Positions 6,899 through 15,503 of a DNA stretch of 29,579 nucleotides are shown here, one piece after another. The number at the start of each line of letters is the position of its first letter. The stretch's first letter is position 1. Location: NCBI GenBank assembly GCA_028819945.1, contig JAPPKQ010000050.1:1-29579 (forward strand), read 5' to 3'. A model generated the notes under the pieces. It was not told the origin of the DNA, did not search any database, and worked only from the letters and a program-made list of their open reading frames with translations. Position numbers and translations under genes: made by a program. The stretch comes from a bacterium (GTDB lineage Bacteria > Actinomycetota > Acidimicrobiia > Acidimicrobiales > CATQHL01).

Positions 6899-8659
6899 CT
6901 ACCAGCCGCTGATCCAGCCCTCCAAGAGGCCGCGAGGCTCGGTTTCCTCCTCGCCGGGGCGGTGCCGCAGCACGTCGAAATCGGCTCCGGCGTCGGCCTG
7001 CAGCACGTGGTCCAGGTAGATGCTGCCGTAGCCACGGCGATAGGGGCGATCGGGGAGCGGGCGCTGCGCGAGGCGCCGGCTGATCTCCTGCGGTGCCACG
7101 CACAGGTCGAGCCGCCGGGCGCCCACGTCGAGGAGGATCTCATCGCCGTCGTTCACGGCTCCCAGCGGTCCCCCGACGGCGCTCTCGGGGGCGGTGTGCA
7201 GCACGACGGTTCCGTAGCCCGTACCGCTCATGCGTGCGTCTGAGATGCGCACCATGTCGGCTACCCCCTGCGCCAGCAGCTTGCGAGGGATGGGCAGCAT
7301 CCCCCACTCGGGCATGCCGGGCGCCCCCTTCGGACCGGCGCCACGCAGCACGAGCACGGTGTCGGCCACCACCGGCAGGTCGGGATCGTCGATGCGGTCC
7401 AGGAGATCGTCGATGCCCTCGAACACCAGAGCCGGCCCCCGATGCCGGAGCAGGCCTTCGGTGGCGGCGCTCACCTTGATGACCGCTCCGTCAGGGGCGA
7501 GCGAGCCGCGCAGCACCGCCAACCCACCTGCCGGCTGCAGCGGTGCGTCCAGTGGGCGGAGCACGTCCCGATCCCAGACCTCGGCGCTCGCGATGTTCTC
7601 CCCCATGGTCCGACCCGTCACTGTGCGAGCGTCGAGGTGAAGCAGGGGCGCCAACTCGCCGAGCAGCGCGGTGACGCCACCCGCCCGCTGCAGGTCCTCG
7701 AACAGGTACTCGCCCGCCGGCTGGATGTTGGTGAGCACGGGGGTGCGGGCGGCGATCCGGTCGAACCGGTCCAGCGGCAGATCCACGCCGAGGCGTCCCG
7801 CCAGGGCGATGAGGTGCAGCACGGCGTTCGTGGATCCCGCGACCGCCGCCAGAGCCGTCACGGCGTTCTCGAGAGCCTCGAGTGTGAGGATGTCGGCGGG
7901 TCGCAGTCCCTCCTTCGCGATCTCGACGGCACGGCGCCCGGTCTCCTCGGCGAGAGCACCCCGGCGGGCATCGGTGGCGGGGACGGCCGCTGAGCCGGGG
8001 AGAGACATGCCGAGCGCCTCGGTGAGGGTGGCCATGGTGGAGGCGGTGCCCATCTCGCTGCAGTGGCCGACGCCGGGGCGCGTGGCGGCCTCCAACTCGG
8101 CGTACTCGCCGGCTGACATGCGCCCCGCCCGCAGGTCGTCGGTGTAGCGCCAGATGTCGGTGCCGGCCCCGATGCGCCGCCCCCGGAAGTTGCCCGGCTG
8201 CATGGGGCCGCCGGTCAGTGCGATGGCAGGTACGCCGGCGCTGGCGGCGCCCATGAGTTGCGCCGGGACGGTCTTGTCGCAGCCTCCCACCAGCACCACC
8301 GCGTCGAGCGGGCTGGAGCGGATCATCTCCTCGATGTCCATCGACATGAGGTTGCGATACAGCATCGTGGTGGGCTTCGTCAGCATCTCGCTGAGCGAGA
8401 TCGTGGGGAACTCCAGTGCCAGCCCGCCCGCGGCCTGCACGCCGCGCTTGACCGCCGCCACGAGCGTGTCGAAATGGAGGTTGCAGTTCACCAACTCGGA
8501 GTGCGAGTTGGCGATACCGATCACCGGTCGGCCCGAGACGGCGACGTCCGAGAGTCCTTCTGATCGGAGCGCCGTGCGGTGCAGGAAGCCGAAGAGATCC
8601 TTCGGCGCGAACCATCGGCTGCTGCGCAGCATCACCGGCGCTTCCCGGCTGGCGGTCAT
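6899..8659 (-). CDS. IlvD/Edd family dehydratase, sugar-acid dehydratase-like
   Basis: This 586-residue protein belongs to the IlvD/Edd Fe-S dehydratases, which remove water from dihydroxy acids or aldonic acids to give 2-keto-3-deoxy acids. The three cluster cysteines are visible in ELVNCNLHF (C59), GGCDKTVPA (C127) and GHCSEMGTASTM (C200); the active-site serine region near the end is SDARMSGTGYGTVVLH. The GHCxxMGTAST form and the length favour pentonate/hexonate dehydratases over dihydroxy-acid dehydratase proper; this is inference. The ATG at 8659 faces an SDR start at 8738. No 2-keto-3-deoxy acid kinase or aldolase is adjacent, so the pathway would have to be completed elsewhere. Confidence 0.9.
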   Translation of the reverse strand: MTASREAPVMLRSSRWFAPKDLFGFLHRTALRSEGLSDVAVSGRPVIGIANSHSELVNCNLHFDTLVAAVKRGVQAAGGLALEFPTISLSEMLTKPTTMLYRNLMSMDIEEMIRSSPLDAVVLVGGCDKTVPAQLMGAASAGVPAIALTGGPMQPGNFRGRRIGAGTDIWRYTDDLRAGRMSAGEYAELEAATRPGVGHCSEMGTASTMATLTEALGMSLPGSAAVPATDARRGALAEETGRRAVEIAKEGLRPADILTLEALENAVTALAAVAGSTNAVLHLIALAGRLGVDLPLDRFDRIAARTPVLTNIQPAGEYLFEDLQRAGGVTALLGELAPLLHLDARTVTGRTMGENIASAEVWDRDVLRPLDAPLQPAGGLAVLRGSLAPDGAVIKVSAATEGLLRHRGPALVFEGIDDLLDRIDDPDLPVVADTVLVLRGAGPKGAPGMPEWGMLPIPRKLLAQGVADMVRISDARMSGTGYGTVVLHTAPESAVGGPLGAVNDGDEILLDVGARRLDLCVAPQEISRRLAQRPLPDRPYRRGYGSIYLDHVLQADAGADFDVLRHRPGEEETEPRGLLEGWISGW

Positions 8660-8737
8660 CGGACGCTCACGCTAGAACATTCGGGTCACGGGGGATCGCT
8701 GTCCGTCTCTCCGGGATCGGCGGAGGAGGTTCGGAGC

Positions 8738-9517
8738 GTGTCGGAGGACCCGATCGGCAGGCTTGCCGGCAAGATCAGCATCGTCACCGGTGCCGGGCGC
8801 GGCATCGGTCACGCCATCGCCACGCGGTTCAGCGCCGAGGGGGCGATCGTGGTGGCCGCCAATCGCAACGAGCGCGAGGGTGAGGCCGTCGTGGCCGAGA
8901 TCGCCGCCGCCGGGGGCGAAGCCGTGTTCGTGCGCACCGACATCCGTTGCCTCGAGGACTGCGAGCGGCTGGTGGCGGAGACCGAAGCCCGTTTCGGACG
9001 CATCGACGTGCTCTGCAACAACGCGGGGGTGGGGATCCTGCGGTCGGTCGAGGACACGTCGCTCGACGAGTACGACTACATCATGGACACGAACGTGCGG
9101 GGGGCCTTCTGGCTGACCAAGCACGCCGTCGGGGGCATGGCTGGGCGGGGGTCGGGCTCGATCATCAATCTGGCCTCGGTGGCCAGCTTCGTGGGCTTCG
9201 AGAACGACGCCGCCTACTGCGCCTCGAAGGGCGCGCTCCTGATGCTCACGCGCCAGGTGGCGCTGGAGTACGCGGCGGCTGGGGTGCGCGTGAACGCCAT
9301 CTGCCCCGGCTTCATCGAGACGCCGGAGATGCACCACTACTGCGAGCAGCAGCCCGACCCGGAGGCGGCCCTCGCCGCCTGCCACGCCGCCCATCCCATG
9401 GGCAGGGTCGGCCAACCCCACGAGGTCGCCGCTGCCGCCGTGTTCCTGGCCGCCGACGAGTCCTCCTTCGTGACCGGCGCCTCGCTCGTGGTCGACGGCG
9501 GTCTGCTGATCCGCTAG
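8738..9517 (+). CDS. SDR family NAD(P)-dependent oxidoreductase
   Basis: This 259-residue classical SDR has TGAGRGIG near the N-terminus, NNAGVG mid-protein, the catalytic Y160-CAS-K164 and the FVTGASLVVDGG C-terminal signature. The GTG at 8738 is chosen because GGAGGAGGT (8722-8730) lies seven bases upstream; the frame is open further back but runs into the dehydratase on the other strand. It is divergent from the dehydratase over 78 bases that must hold both promoters, and it precedes the sugar importer by 204 bases. Oxidation of a sugar or sugar acid would fit the neighbours, but the substrate is not determined. Confidence 0.92.
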   Translation: MSEDPIGRLAGKISIVTGAGRGIGHAIATRFSAEGAIVVAANRNEREGEAVVAEIAAAGGEAVFVRTDIRCLEDCERLVAETEARFGRIDVLCNNAGVGILRSVEDTSLDEYDYIMDTNVRGAFWLTKHAVGGMAGRGSGSIINLASVASFVGFENDAAYCASKGALLMLTRQVALEYAAAGVRVNAICPGFIETPEMHHYCEQQPDPEAALAACHAAHPMGRVGQPHEVAAAAVFLAADESSFVTGASLVVDGGLLIR

Positions 9518-9608
9518 GCACCCTCGATCGCCCGAGTCCGGCGGCCCTGATCTGTCGGCCTGCCTCTCGAACGGGTCGCTCAGCGGCGGGCGGTGCGGTC
9601 GACGCGAC

Positions 9609-9664
9609 CTGCTGCAGGAGCAGGTCCAGCAGCCAAGGTCCGCTCCCCTTGAGGGGACTACAGT
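9609..9664 (+). promoter_or_regulatory. Putative control region of the importer operon
   Basis: The 204-base gap before the binding-protein gene holds two dyads. CTGCTG (9609-9614) is mirrored by CAGCAG (9627-9632), and TCCCC-TTGA-GGGGA (9644-9657) is a perfect 5-bp hairpin or palindrome. A possible -10 box TACAGT (9659-9664) follows directly, 57 bases before the ATG. A good -35 box is not seen. The layout suggests an operator next to a promoter, which is common ahead of sugar ABC operons, but the call rests on pattern only. Confidence 0.28.
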
Positions 9665-9721
9665 GAGCGCACCCATCGAGGTCGATCACCGATCTCGGCC
9701 GTCTGTTCTCGAGGGGGGAAC

Positions 9722-11299
9722 ATGAGACGAAAACTGTCCCTGCTAGTCGCGTTGCTTGCCGTATTCGGTCTAGTGGCGGCCGCCTGTGGAGCCGATGACG
9801 ACGATTCCGCAGCAGCGCCGCCACCGCCGCCGGCAGCAGAACCGGAGGCGCCGCCTCCGCCGCCCGCAGACGAACCACCGCCGCCTCCACCGGCTGACGA
9901 GCCGCCTCCGCCGCCTCCACCCGCGGACGACATGGACGAGGACATGGGCGAGGACACGCCCGCCACGCGGGCCATCGCTGGCATCAAGGCGCTGAACCTG
10001 CCGCCGGACACCACGATCACGGTGTTCACCGAGGACCTGTCGATCCTGGGACCGGAGGTCACCAAGGACGCCTTCGAGGCCCAGTCCGGCATCAAGCTGG
10101 ACATCCAGAAGGCGCCGTTCGGGGAGTACGCGTCCAAGATCCTCGCCGACGCAGCCACCCAGGCCGGCACGTTCGATGTCGTCCTCGTCGAGACGAACCG
10201 GCTCGGCGACCTGGACAACGCCGGCTACCTGGTCGACGTGACCGAATGGGTGGAGAAGTACGACCCGGACATCGAGGACTTCATCTTCCCGATCAGCCAC
10301 ACCGCCTCGCAGTACAACGGGCGCTACGTGGGCCTGCCCACCGACGGCGACGTGTTCATCTTCTACTACCGCAAGGACCTGCTGGAGGAGCCCGCCGAGC
10401 AGGCGGCCTTCCAGGAGCAGTACGGCCGTGAGCTGACCGTGCCGGTGAGTTACGACGAGTACATGGAGGTGCTGGAGTTCTTCACCCGTCCCGAGGACAA
10501 CCTGTACGGCGCCGCCGAGTGGCGCATCACCGCCGTCAACTACTGGTGGTTCTGGCAGCGACTCTGGTCAGGTGGAGGCACCTACTTCAACGACGACATG
10601 TCGGCCGCCGTCAACAGCCCGGCAGGCGTGCAGGCGCTCGAGGACATGATCGCCATGGAAGCCGTCATGTCGCCCGACGCCCTCAGCTACGGCTACGTGG
10701 AGACGGTGGAGGCCATGACCAGCGGCACTGCCTTCTCCAACATCACCTGGCCGGCGGCGGGCAAGAACGCCAACGACCCGGAGACCTCCTCCACCGTCGG
10801 CGCCTGGGGCTACGCCACCGTGCCCGGTTATGTCGTGAATGGAGAGGTCAACCAGAGGTCCATGTCGGCGCCCGGCTACACGATCCTCGTGTCGAACTAC
10901 GCCGACGTCAACAAGGAGGCCGCCTACCTCTACACGCAGTGGTTCACCAGCCCGGAGAACCTCATCCAGGCCAACCAGAACCTGGGTGGCAACACGGACG
11001 TGGTGCGCGCCTCCATCTTCGCCGACCCGTCGATGGCAGAACTCTTCCCGGGCGCGGATGAGTACCTGGACGCCCAGAAGGCGAATCTGGCCCAGGCCGT
11101 TCCCGACCCGGTGCTGCCCGGCTACGGCGAGTACGCCCAGGCGCTCGAGATCGAGCTCTCCAACGCCCTCACCGGCCAGAAGTCGCCCCAGGAGGCCCTG
11201 GACGACGCCGCCGAGGCGTGGGACGAGATCACCGACAGCTACGGGCGCGAGGAGCAACTGCAGGTCTGGCAGAACTTCCTGGCTTCGATCGCCGGCTAG
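9722..11299 (+). CDS. Sugar ABC transporter substrate-binding lipoprotein (family 1)
   Basis: This 525-residue extracellular binding protein begins with a lipoprotein signal (MRRKLSLLVALLAVFGLVAA) and a lipobox ending at C22. Residues of about 30-70 form a Pro/Ala/Glu/Asp-rich stalk. The rest resembles MalE/UgpB-type family 1 binding proteins (FGEYASKILADAATQAGTFD, GLPTDGDVFIFYYRKDLLEE, late Trp-rich regions). It delivers substrate to the two permeases encoded next. The ATG at 9722 has a strong GAGGGGGG just upstream. It is longer than typical (about 420-450) largely because of the stalk. The frame continues after the TAG stop without another stop into the permease. The ligand is probably a carbohydrate or derivative; identity is not readable. 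Confidence 0.93.
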   Translation: MRRKLSLLVALLAVFGLVAAACGADDDDSAAAPPPPPAAEPEAPPPPPADEPPPPPPADEPPPPPPPADDMDEDMGEDTPATRAIAGIKALNLPPDTTITVFTEDLSILGPEVTKDAFEAQSGIKLDIQKAPFGEYASKILADAATQAGTFDVVLVETNRLGDLDNAGYLVDVTEWVEKYDPDIEDFIFPISHTASQYNGRYVGLPTDGDVFIFYYRKDLLEEPAEQAAFQEQYGRELTVPVSYDEYMEVLEFFTRPEDNLYGAAEWRITAVNYWWFWQRLWSGGGTYFNDDMSAAVNSPAGVQALEDMIAMEAVMSPDALSYGYVETVEAMTSGTAFSNITWPAAGKNANDPETSSTVGAWGYATVPGYVVNGEVNQRSMSAPGYTILVSNYADVNKEAAYLYTQWFTSPENLIQANQNLGGNTDVVRASIFADPSMAELFPGADEYLDAQKANLAQAVPDPVLPGYGEYAQALEIELSNALTGQKSPQEALDDAAEAWDEITDSYGREEQLQVWQNFLASIAG

Positions 11300-11434
11300 G
11301 CCATCGAACCGGGACCCGCTGCTCCAGCGGCGCCGGCTGACGCAGCCGCACCCCCGGGCCCTGCGGGGCTCGGGGGTCGGCGCGCCCGGCGCCGCAGCCG
11401 GGCCCTGCGGCGGCCGCGCAGCCGCTGGCTCTTC

Positions 11435-12274
11435 GTGGCGCCGGCGGTGCTGCTCCTGCTGGGGCTCACCGCCTACCCCTTCGGGTACGCCGTCTACATC
11501 AGCCTGCACACCTGGAAGGTCACGCGCCCGGCGCGACCTTTCATCGGCTTCGACAACTTCCGGGAGTTGCTCTTCGACGACGAGCGGTTCATCAACTCCA
11601 TCGAGCAGACGCTGATCATCGCCTCCTCGGCGCTCGTGCTGGAGTTCCTGTTCGGCCTGGTCATGGCGCTGCTGTTCTGGACGGCCTACCAGCGGGTCCG
11701 CTGGGTGGCCACCGGGATCCTGGTCCCCATGATGATCGCCCCGGTGGTGGTGGGCTTCACCGCCCGCATGGCGTTCAACAACAGCTTCGGGTTCCTGAAC
11801 CAGATCCTGAGCCTGCTGTGGCCGGGCGACGTCAACATCCAATGGCTCAGCGACCCGACGCTGGCGCCCGTCGTGATCATCCTCGCCGACACCTGGCAGT
11901 GGGGCCCGTTCATGTTCCTGATCCTGCTGGCCGGGCTGCTCGCCACCGAGGGCGACCAACTCGAGGCGGCGGTGGTGGACGGCGCCAGGGGGTTCCGGCT
12001 CTTCTGGCACGTGGTGCTGCCGTCGATCAAGCCGATCCTCCTGATCGCCCTCGTGTTGCGCGGGCTGGACCTGCTGCGGACCTTCGACCTGGTGGCGCTG
12101 GCGACGCGTGGCGGACCGGGCATCAATTCCGAGACGATCACGTATTACATCTACAACCTCTCCTTCAAGTTCTTCGACCTCGGTAAGGGCGCGGCGGCCG
12201 CGCTGCTGATGCTCGGCGGGCTCAGCATCGTGGTGTTCTTCGCCGTGCGCTCGGTCGTGAGGGCCGCCCGATGA
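11435..12274 (+). CDS. Sugar ABC transporter permease, MalF/UgpA-like (start uncertain)
   Basis: This inner-membrane permease has about six membrane segments and the EAA loop LEAAVVDGARGFRLFWHVVL, whose Glu is at about residue 177, that docks on the ATPase. The only canonical start codon is the GTG at 11435. Beginning there, the first membrane segment starts at residue 2 and there is no ribosome binding site. The same frame is open upstream to the TAG of the binding-protein gene (11297-11299), and those 45 codons end in a basic run (RRARRRSRALRRPRSRWLF) that looks exactly like the missing cytoplasmic N-tail. They contain no ATG, GTG or TTG; ATC (11303) and CTG (11405) are possible rare starts. 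The real protein therefore probably starts upstream. It ends in a 4-base ATGA overlap with the next permease. Confidence 0.88.
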   Translation: MAPAVLLLLGLTAYPFGYAVYISLHTWKVTRPARPFIGFDNFRELLFDDERFINSIEQTLIIASSALVLEFLFGLVMALLFWTAYQRVRWVATGILVPMMIAPVVVGFTARMAFNNSFGFLNQILSLLWPGDVNIQWLSDPTLAPVVIILADTWQWGPFMFLILLAGLLATEGDQLEAAVVDGARGFRLFWHVVLPSIKPILLIALVLRGLDLLRTFDLVALATRGGPGINSETITYYIYNLSFKFFDLGKGAAAALLMLGGLSIVVFFAVRSVVRAAR

Positions 12275-13125
12275 GCCGGGTCCGCACCCGCCGCTCGCCG
12301 CTGCGCCGCGCCGGCACCAACACCGGCCTCACCGCCGCGCTGCTGCTGGCGCTGTTGCTGGCGCTGCTTCCGGTCGTGTGGGTGGTGCTCACGTCGTTCA
12401 AGCCGGAGGCGGAGTGGGTATCCGACCCGCCGGTCTGGATACCCGGCGACTGGACGACCGCCAGCTATTCGCAGATGTGGACCGCCGACGACGGCGCCGG
12501 CGCGCTGTGGAACAGCCTCATCATCGTGGGAATCGCCACGGTGGCGGCCGTGACGATCGGTTCGCTGGCGGCCTACAGCTTCTCGCGTTTCCGCACGGGC
12601 GGGCGCCACATCGTGACGTGGATCCTGTCGATCAAGTTCCTGCCACCGGTGGTGTTCGCCGTGCCGCTGCTGATCATGTTCACCGACGTCGGGCTGTACG
12701 ACTCGTACCGGGGCCTGATCCTGCTGTACACGGCATTCCAGTTGCCGTTCGTGGTGTGGTTGATGAAGGGGTTCTTCGACGAGATCCCCCTGGAGATCGA
12801 GGAATCGGCGCGCGTGGACGGCTGCTCGTGGTTCTCGATCTTCACGCGGTTCGCGCTTCCACTGAGCGCGCCCGGACTGGCCGCCACCACGCTGCTGACG
12901 TTCATCTTCGGTTGGAGCGAGTATTTCGTGCCGCTGGTGTTCGCCAGCCACGAGCACTTCACGGTTCCCGTGCAACTGTCGGCCTACTTCAGCGAGGCCG
13001 TGGGCCTGGAATGGGGGCCACAGGCCGCCCTCAGCGTCGTGGGGGTGCTGCCGGTCGTGCTGCTGGCGCTGGTGATACAGAAGTACCTGATCCGTGGTAT
13101 GACCTTCGGCGCGGTGAAGGGATAG
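12271..13125 (+). CDS. Sugar ABC transporter permease, MalG/UgpE-like
   Basis: This second permease subunit has 284 residues, a first membrane helix of Ala/Leu repeats, TSFKPEAEW after it, and the EAA loop EIEESARVDGCSWFSIFTRF at about residues 174-193. The C-terminus ends QKYLIRGMTFGAVKG, close to the GLTAGAVKG ending typical of MalG-like proteins. Its ATG overlaps the stop of the preceding permease (ATGA), showing translational coupling. Together the two permeases form the channel for the binding protein at 9722. The only nearby ATPase of matching type is at 21368, more than 8 kb downstream in the same direction. Confidence 0.94.
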   Translation: MSRVRTRRSPLRRAGTNTGLTAALLLALLLALLPVVWVVLTSFKPEAEWVSDPPVWIPGDWTTASYSQMWTADDGAGALWNSLIIVGIATVAAVTIGSLAAYSFSRFRTGGRHIVTWILSIKFLPPVVFAVPLLIMFTDVGLYDSYRGLILLYTAFQLPFVVWLMKGFFDEIPLEIEESARVDGCSWFSIFTRFALPLSAPGLAATTLLTFIFGWSEYFVPLVFASHEHFTVPVQLSAYFSEAVGLEWGPQAALSVVGVLPVVLLALVIQKYLIRGMTFGAVKG

Positions 13126-13179
13126 GCGGAACCGTCCGAGGCAGGACGACTGGGCATCGAAGACGGGAGACGGTCACGA

Positions 13180-13395
13180 ATGGCGATACAGGTCAAGCAG
13201 GAGTTCCCCCACTGCGAGCGGTGCGGGATCATGATCCACGACCGTCAGCGGCGCATCGAAGCCGACGGCGGCGGGCGCGATCCGCTGGTCTACTGCTCGG
13301 AGATCTGCCGCGACGAGTACGTCGAGATGAACGGCCTGGCCGACAGGGGCAGCTGGGTGACCGGCGCCGGCGCCGGCATCGGCCGGAGGAGGTGA
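13180..13395 (+). CDS. Small TRASH/treble-clef-like zinc-finger protein
   Basis: This 71-residue protein has four cysteines spaced C12-x2-C15-x23-C39-x3-C43, with the stretch YCSEICRDEY. That spacing is close to the TRASH/MYM type of treble-clef metal-binding domain, so it probably binds zinc or another metal. The C-terminus is Gly/Arg-rich and looks unstructured. ATG 13180 has GGGAGA upstream, and its stop (13393-13395) is embedded in the ribosome binding site of the hydantoinase A gene, indicating tight coupling. It could be a small accessory subunit or metal donor for the hydantoinase pair, loosely comparable in position and metal binding to acetone carboxylase gamma, though much shorter; that is inference. 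Coding is supported by the motif, its fit in the gap and its start signal. Confidence 0.72.
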   Translation: MAIQVKQEFPHCERCGIMIHDRQRRIEADGGGRDPLVYCSEICRDEYVEMNGLADRGSWVTGAGAGIGRRR

Positions 13396-13402
13396 CGCAG
13401 CG

Positions 13403-15442
13403 GTGGCTGTTCGGATGGGAATCGACATCGGCGGGACGTTCACCGACCTGGCGCTGTTCGACGAGGAGTCGGGTCACGTACGGGTCACCAAGGCGGCGAG
13501 CACCCCGGGAGAACCCCACCGGGCCGTCAACGACGTCATCGGCCGAGCCGCGATCGACAACGGTACGATCCGCGACCTGGTGCACGGCACCACCGTGGCG
13601 ACCAACGCGCTGCTGGAGCGCAAGCACCAGCTGCCGGGCTTGATCACCACGCGGGGTTTCAGCGACATGGTGTTCATCCAGCGCATGAACCGCAAGCACC
13701 ACTACGACCTGCAGTGGGACAAACCCATCCCGTTCGCGGAGCGGCGGCACTGCCTCGAGGTGGACGAGCGCTGCAACTACAAGGGGGAGATCATCGAGCC
13801 CCTGGACGAGGAGGGCGCGCGGGAGGCGGCCCGGCGGTTGCGCGGCGAGGGGCTCTCGGACATCGCCGTCTGCTTCCTGTTCTCCTACGTGAACCCCGCC
13901 AACGAGTTGCGCATGCGGGAGATCATCGCCGAGGAGTACCCGGGTGCGCGGGTCTCGCTGAGCCACGAGGTGTATCCCCGCTGGCGGGAGTACGACCGGA
14001 TGAGCACGACGCTCGCCGACGCCTTCCTGAAGACCCTCGTCGGCGAGTACATCGAGGACGTGGCCTCCGGCCTGGCGCCAATCGGCGTGGACGCCAACTT
14101 CCTGATGATGAAGTCCAACGGCGGTCTCGTGGATCACAGGGCGGCGTCGGCCAAGCCGGTGGACCTGCTGGTGTCGGGGCCGGTCGGCGGCGTGCTGAGC
14201 GCCCTGTACTTCGACAGCCTCGTGGGGCGGGAGAACCTCATCTCCATGGACATGGGCGGCACCAGCTTCGACGTGAGCCTCATCGAAGGAGGCGAGGCCA
14301 ACCGCACCGCCGAGTTCGAGATCGAATGGGGGCTGCCGGTGTACGCGCCGATGGTGGACGTGCGCACCATCGGGGCGGGCGGCGGCTCGGTGGCCTGGAT
14401 CGACAAGGGCGGCCTGCTGCGGGTGGGGCCGCGCTCGGCGGGCGCCAACCCCGGACCGGCCTGCTACCGGCGCGGCGGCACCGAGGCCACCGTCACCGAC
14501 GCCAACGTGGCGCTGGGACGCATCAACCCCGACAGCTTCTTCGGAGGCGAGATGCAGTTGGACGCGGCGGCGGCGCGCGCCGCCCTCGGAAGGCTGGGCG
14601 ACGAACTGGACATGACGCCCGAGGAGGTGGCCACGGCGGTGGTGGATCTCGTGGACTTCAACATGGTCAACGCCATCCGGCTGGTGTCCATCGACCGGGG
14701 CCTGGACCCGCGGGACTTCACGCTCGTCTCCTTCGGGGGCGCCTGCTCGCTGCACGCCAACGCCCTGGCCCGGATCATCGGGGCGCGCGACGTGCTGGTG
14801 CCGGTCTACCAGGGGGTGTTCTCGGCCTTCGGTCTGATGACGGCCGACATGCGGGTGGACGAGTCGGTGACCACCAGCTTCCGTTCGGACCTCGTCGACT
14901 TCGAGCGCGCCACCGGGTTGGTGCAGCGCCTGCGCGACACGGCGCTGCAGCGGATCGCCACCGAGGGTTACACCGGCACGCCGGTGCTGGAGCCGACGGT
15001 GGAGATGCGCTACAGCGGCCAGAACTACGGCACCTCGGTCCTGCTGTCCCTGACCGACTGGGCCTTCGGTCCGGAGAACCTTGCCGAGACGATCGACCGG
15101 TTCGAGTCCGAGCACCGCCGGCTGTACGGCTACGACATCCCCGGCGAGATCGTGGAGTTGGTGCTGTTCACCATGACAGCGGTCGGGGTGAACGAGAACC
15201 CCGGCCTGGCCCCGCTCTCGCCCGACGGGTCCGCCGCGCCGATCGACGAGCGGCCGGTCTACTTCAGCGAGGCCGGCTGGGTGCCGACGAAGATCTACCG
15301 CCGCGAGCAGTTGCCGCCGGACGCCGAGTTGGTCGGGCCCGCCGTCATCGAGGAGGCCATGTCCACCACCCTCGTGCATCCCGGCGAGCGGGTGGACGTC
15401 GACGACTACGGCAACCTGTTGATCCATGTGGCGCCGACCTGA
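13403..15442 (+). CDS. hyuA: Hydantoinase/oxoprolinase family protein, subunit A
   Basis: This 679-residue ASKHA-fold ATPase subunit belongs to the N-methylhydantoinase A/5-oxoprolinase/acetone carboxylase family. The N-terminal phosphate-binding motif GIDIGGTFTDL is at residues 6-16, and the second one, DMGGTSFDVSLI, begins at D283. ATP-dependent activation of a lactam, imide or ketone is the family chemistry. GTG 13403 is preferred over ATG 13415 because GGAGGAGGTGA (13385-13395) is seven bases upstream of it. It is followed after 61 bases by subunit B. Both subunits are separate here, unlike fused eukaryotic oxoprolinases. The substrate (hydantoin, oxoproline, ketone or another ring) cannot be fixed from sequence. 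Confidence 0.93.
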   Translation: MAVRMGIDIGGTFTDLALFDEESGHVRVTKAASTPGEPHRAVNDVIGRAAIDNGTIRDLVHGTTVATNALLERKHQLPGLITTRGFSDMVFIQRMNRKHHYDLQWDKPIPFAERRHCLEVDERCNYKGEIIEPLDEEGAREAARRLRGEGLSDIAVCFLFSYVNPANELRMREIIAEEYPGARVSLSHEVYPRWREYDRMSTTLADAFLKTLVGEYIEDVASGLAPIGVDANFLMMKSNGGLVDHRAASAKPVDLLVSGPVGGVLSALYFDSLVGRENLISMDMGGTSFDVSLIEGGEANRTAEFEIEWGLPVYAPMVDVRTIGAGGGSVAWIDKGGLLRVGPRSAGANPGPACYRRGGTEATVTDANVALGRINPDSFFGGEMQLDAAAARAALGRLGDELDMTPEEVATAVVDLVDFNMVNAIRLVSIDRGLDPRDFTLVSFGGACSLHANALARIIGARDVLVPVYQGVFSAFGLMTADMRVDESVTTSFRSDLVDFERATGLVQRLRDTALQRIATEGYTGTPVLEPTVEMRYSGQNYGTSVLLSLTDWAFGPENLAETIDRFESEHRRLYGYDIPGEIVELVLFTMTAVGVNENPGLAPLSPDGSAAPIDERPVYFSEAGWVPTKIYRREQLPPDAELVGPAVIEEAMSTTLVHPGERVDVDDYGNLLIHVAPT

Positions 15443-15503
15443 GCCCGCGCGACCGAGACATCCCGAACAATCACAACGAGACGACACGACCTAGGAGCCA
15501 ACC

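Noticed and set aside
12984..13232. Small minus-strand frame over the end of the permease and the zinc-finger gene
   Set aside because: No ribosome binding site, no motif, and it opposes two well-supported genes.
13229..15487. A 752-codon open frame antisense to hydantoinase subunit A
   Set aside because: It is a mirror of the strong codon bias of subunit A in GC-rich DNA; the translation is His/Arg/Gly-rich without motifs, and the sense gene has clear family motifs.
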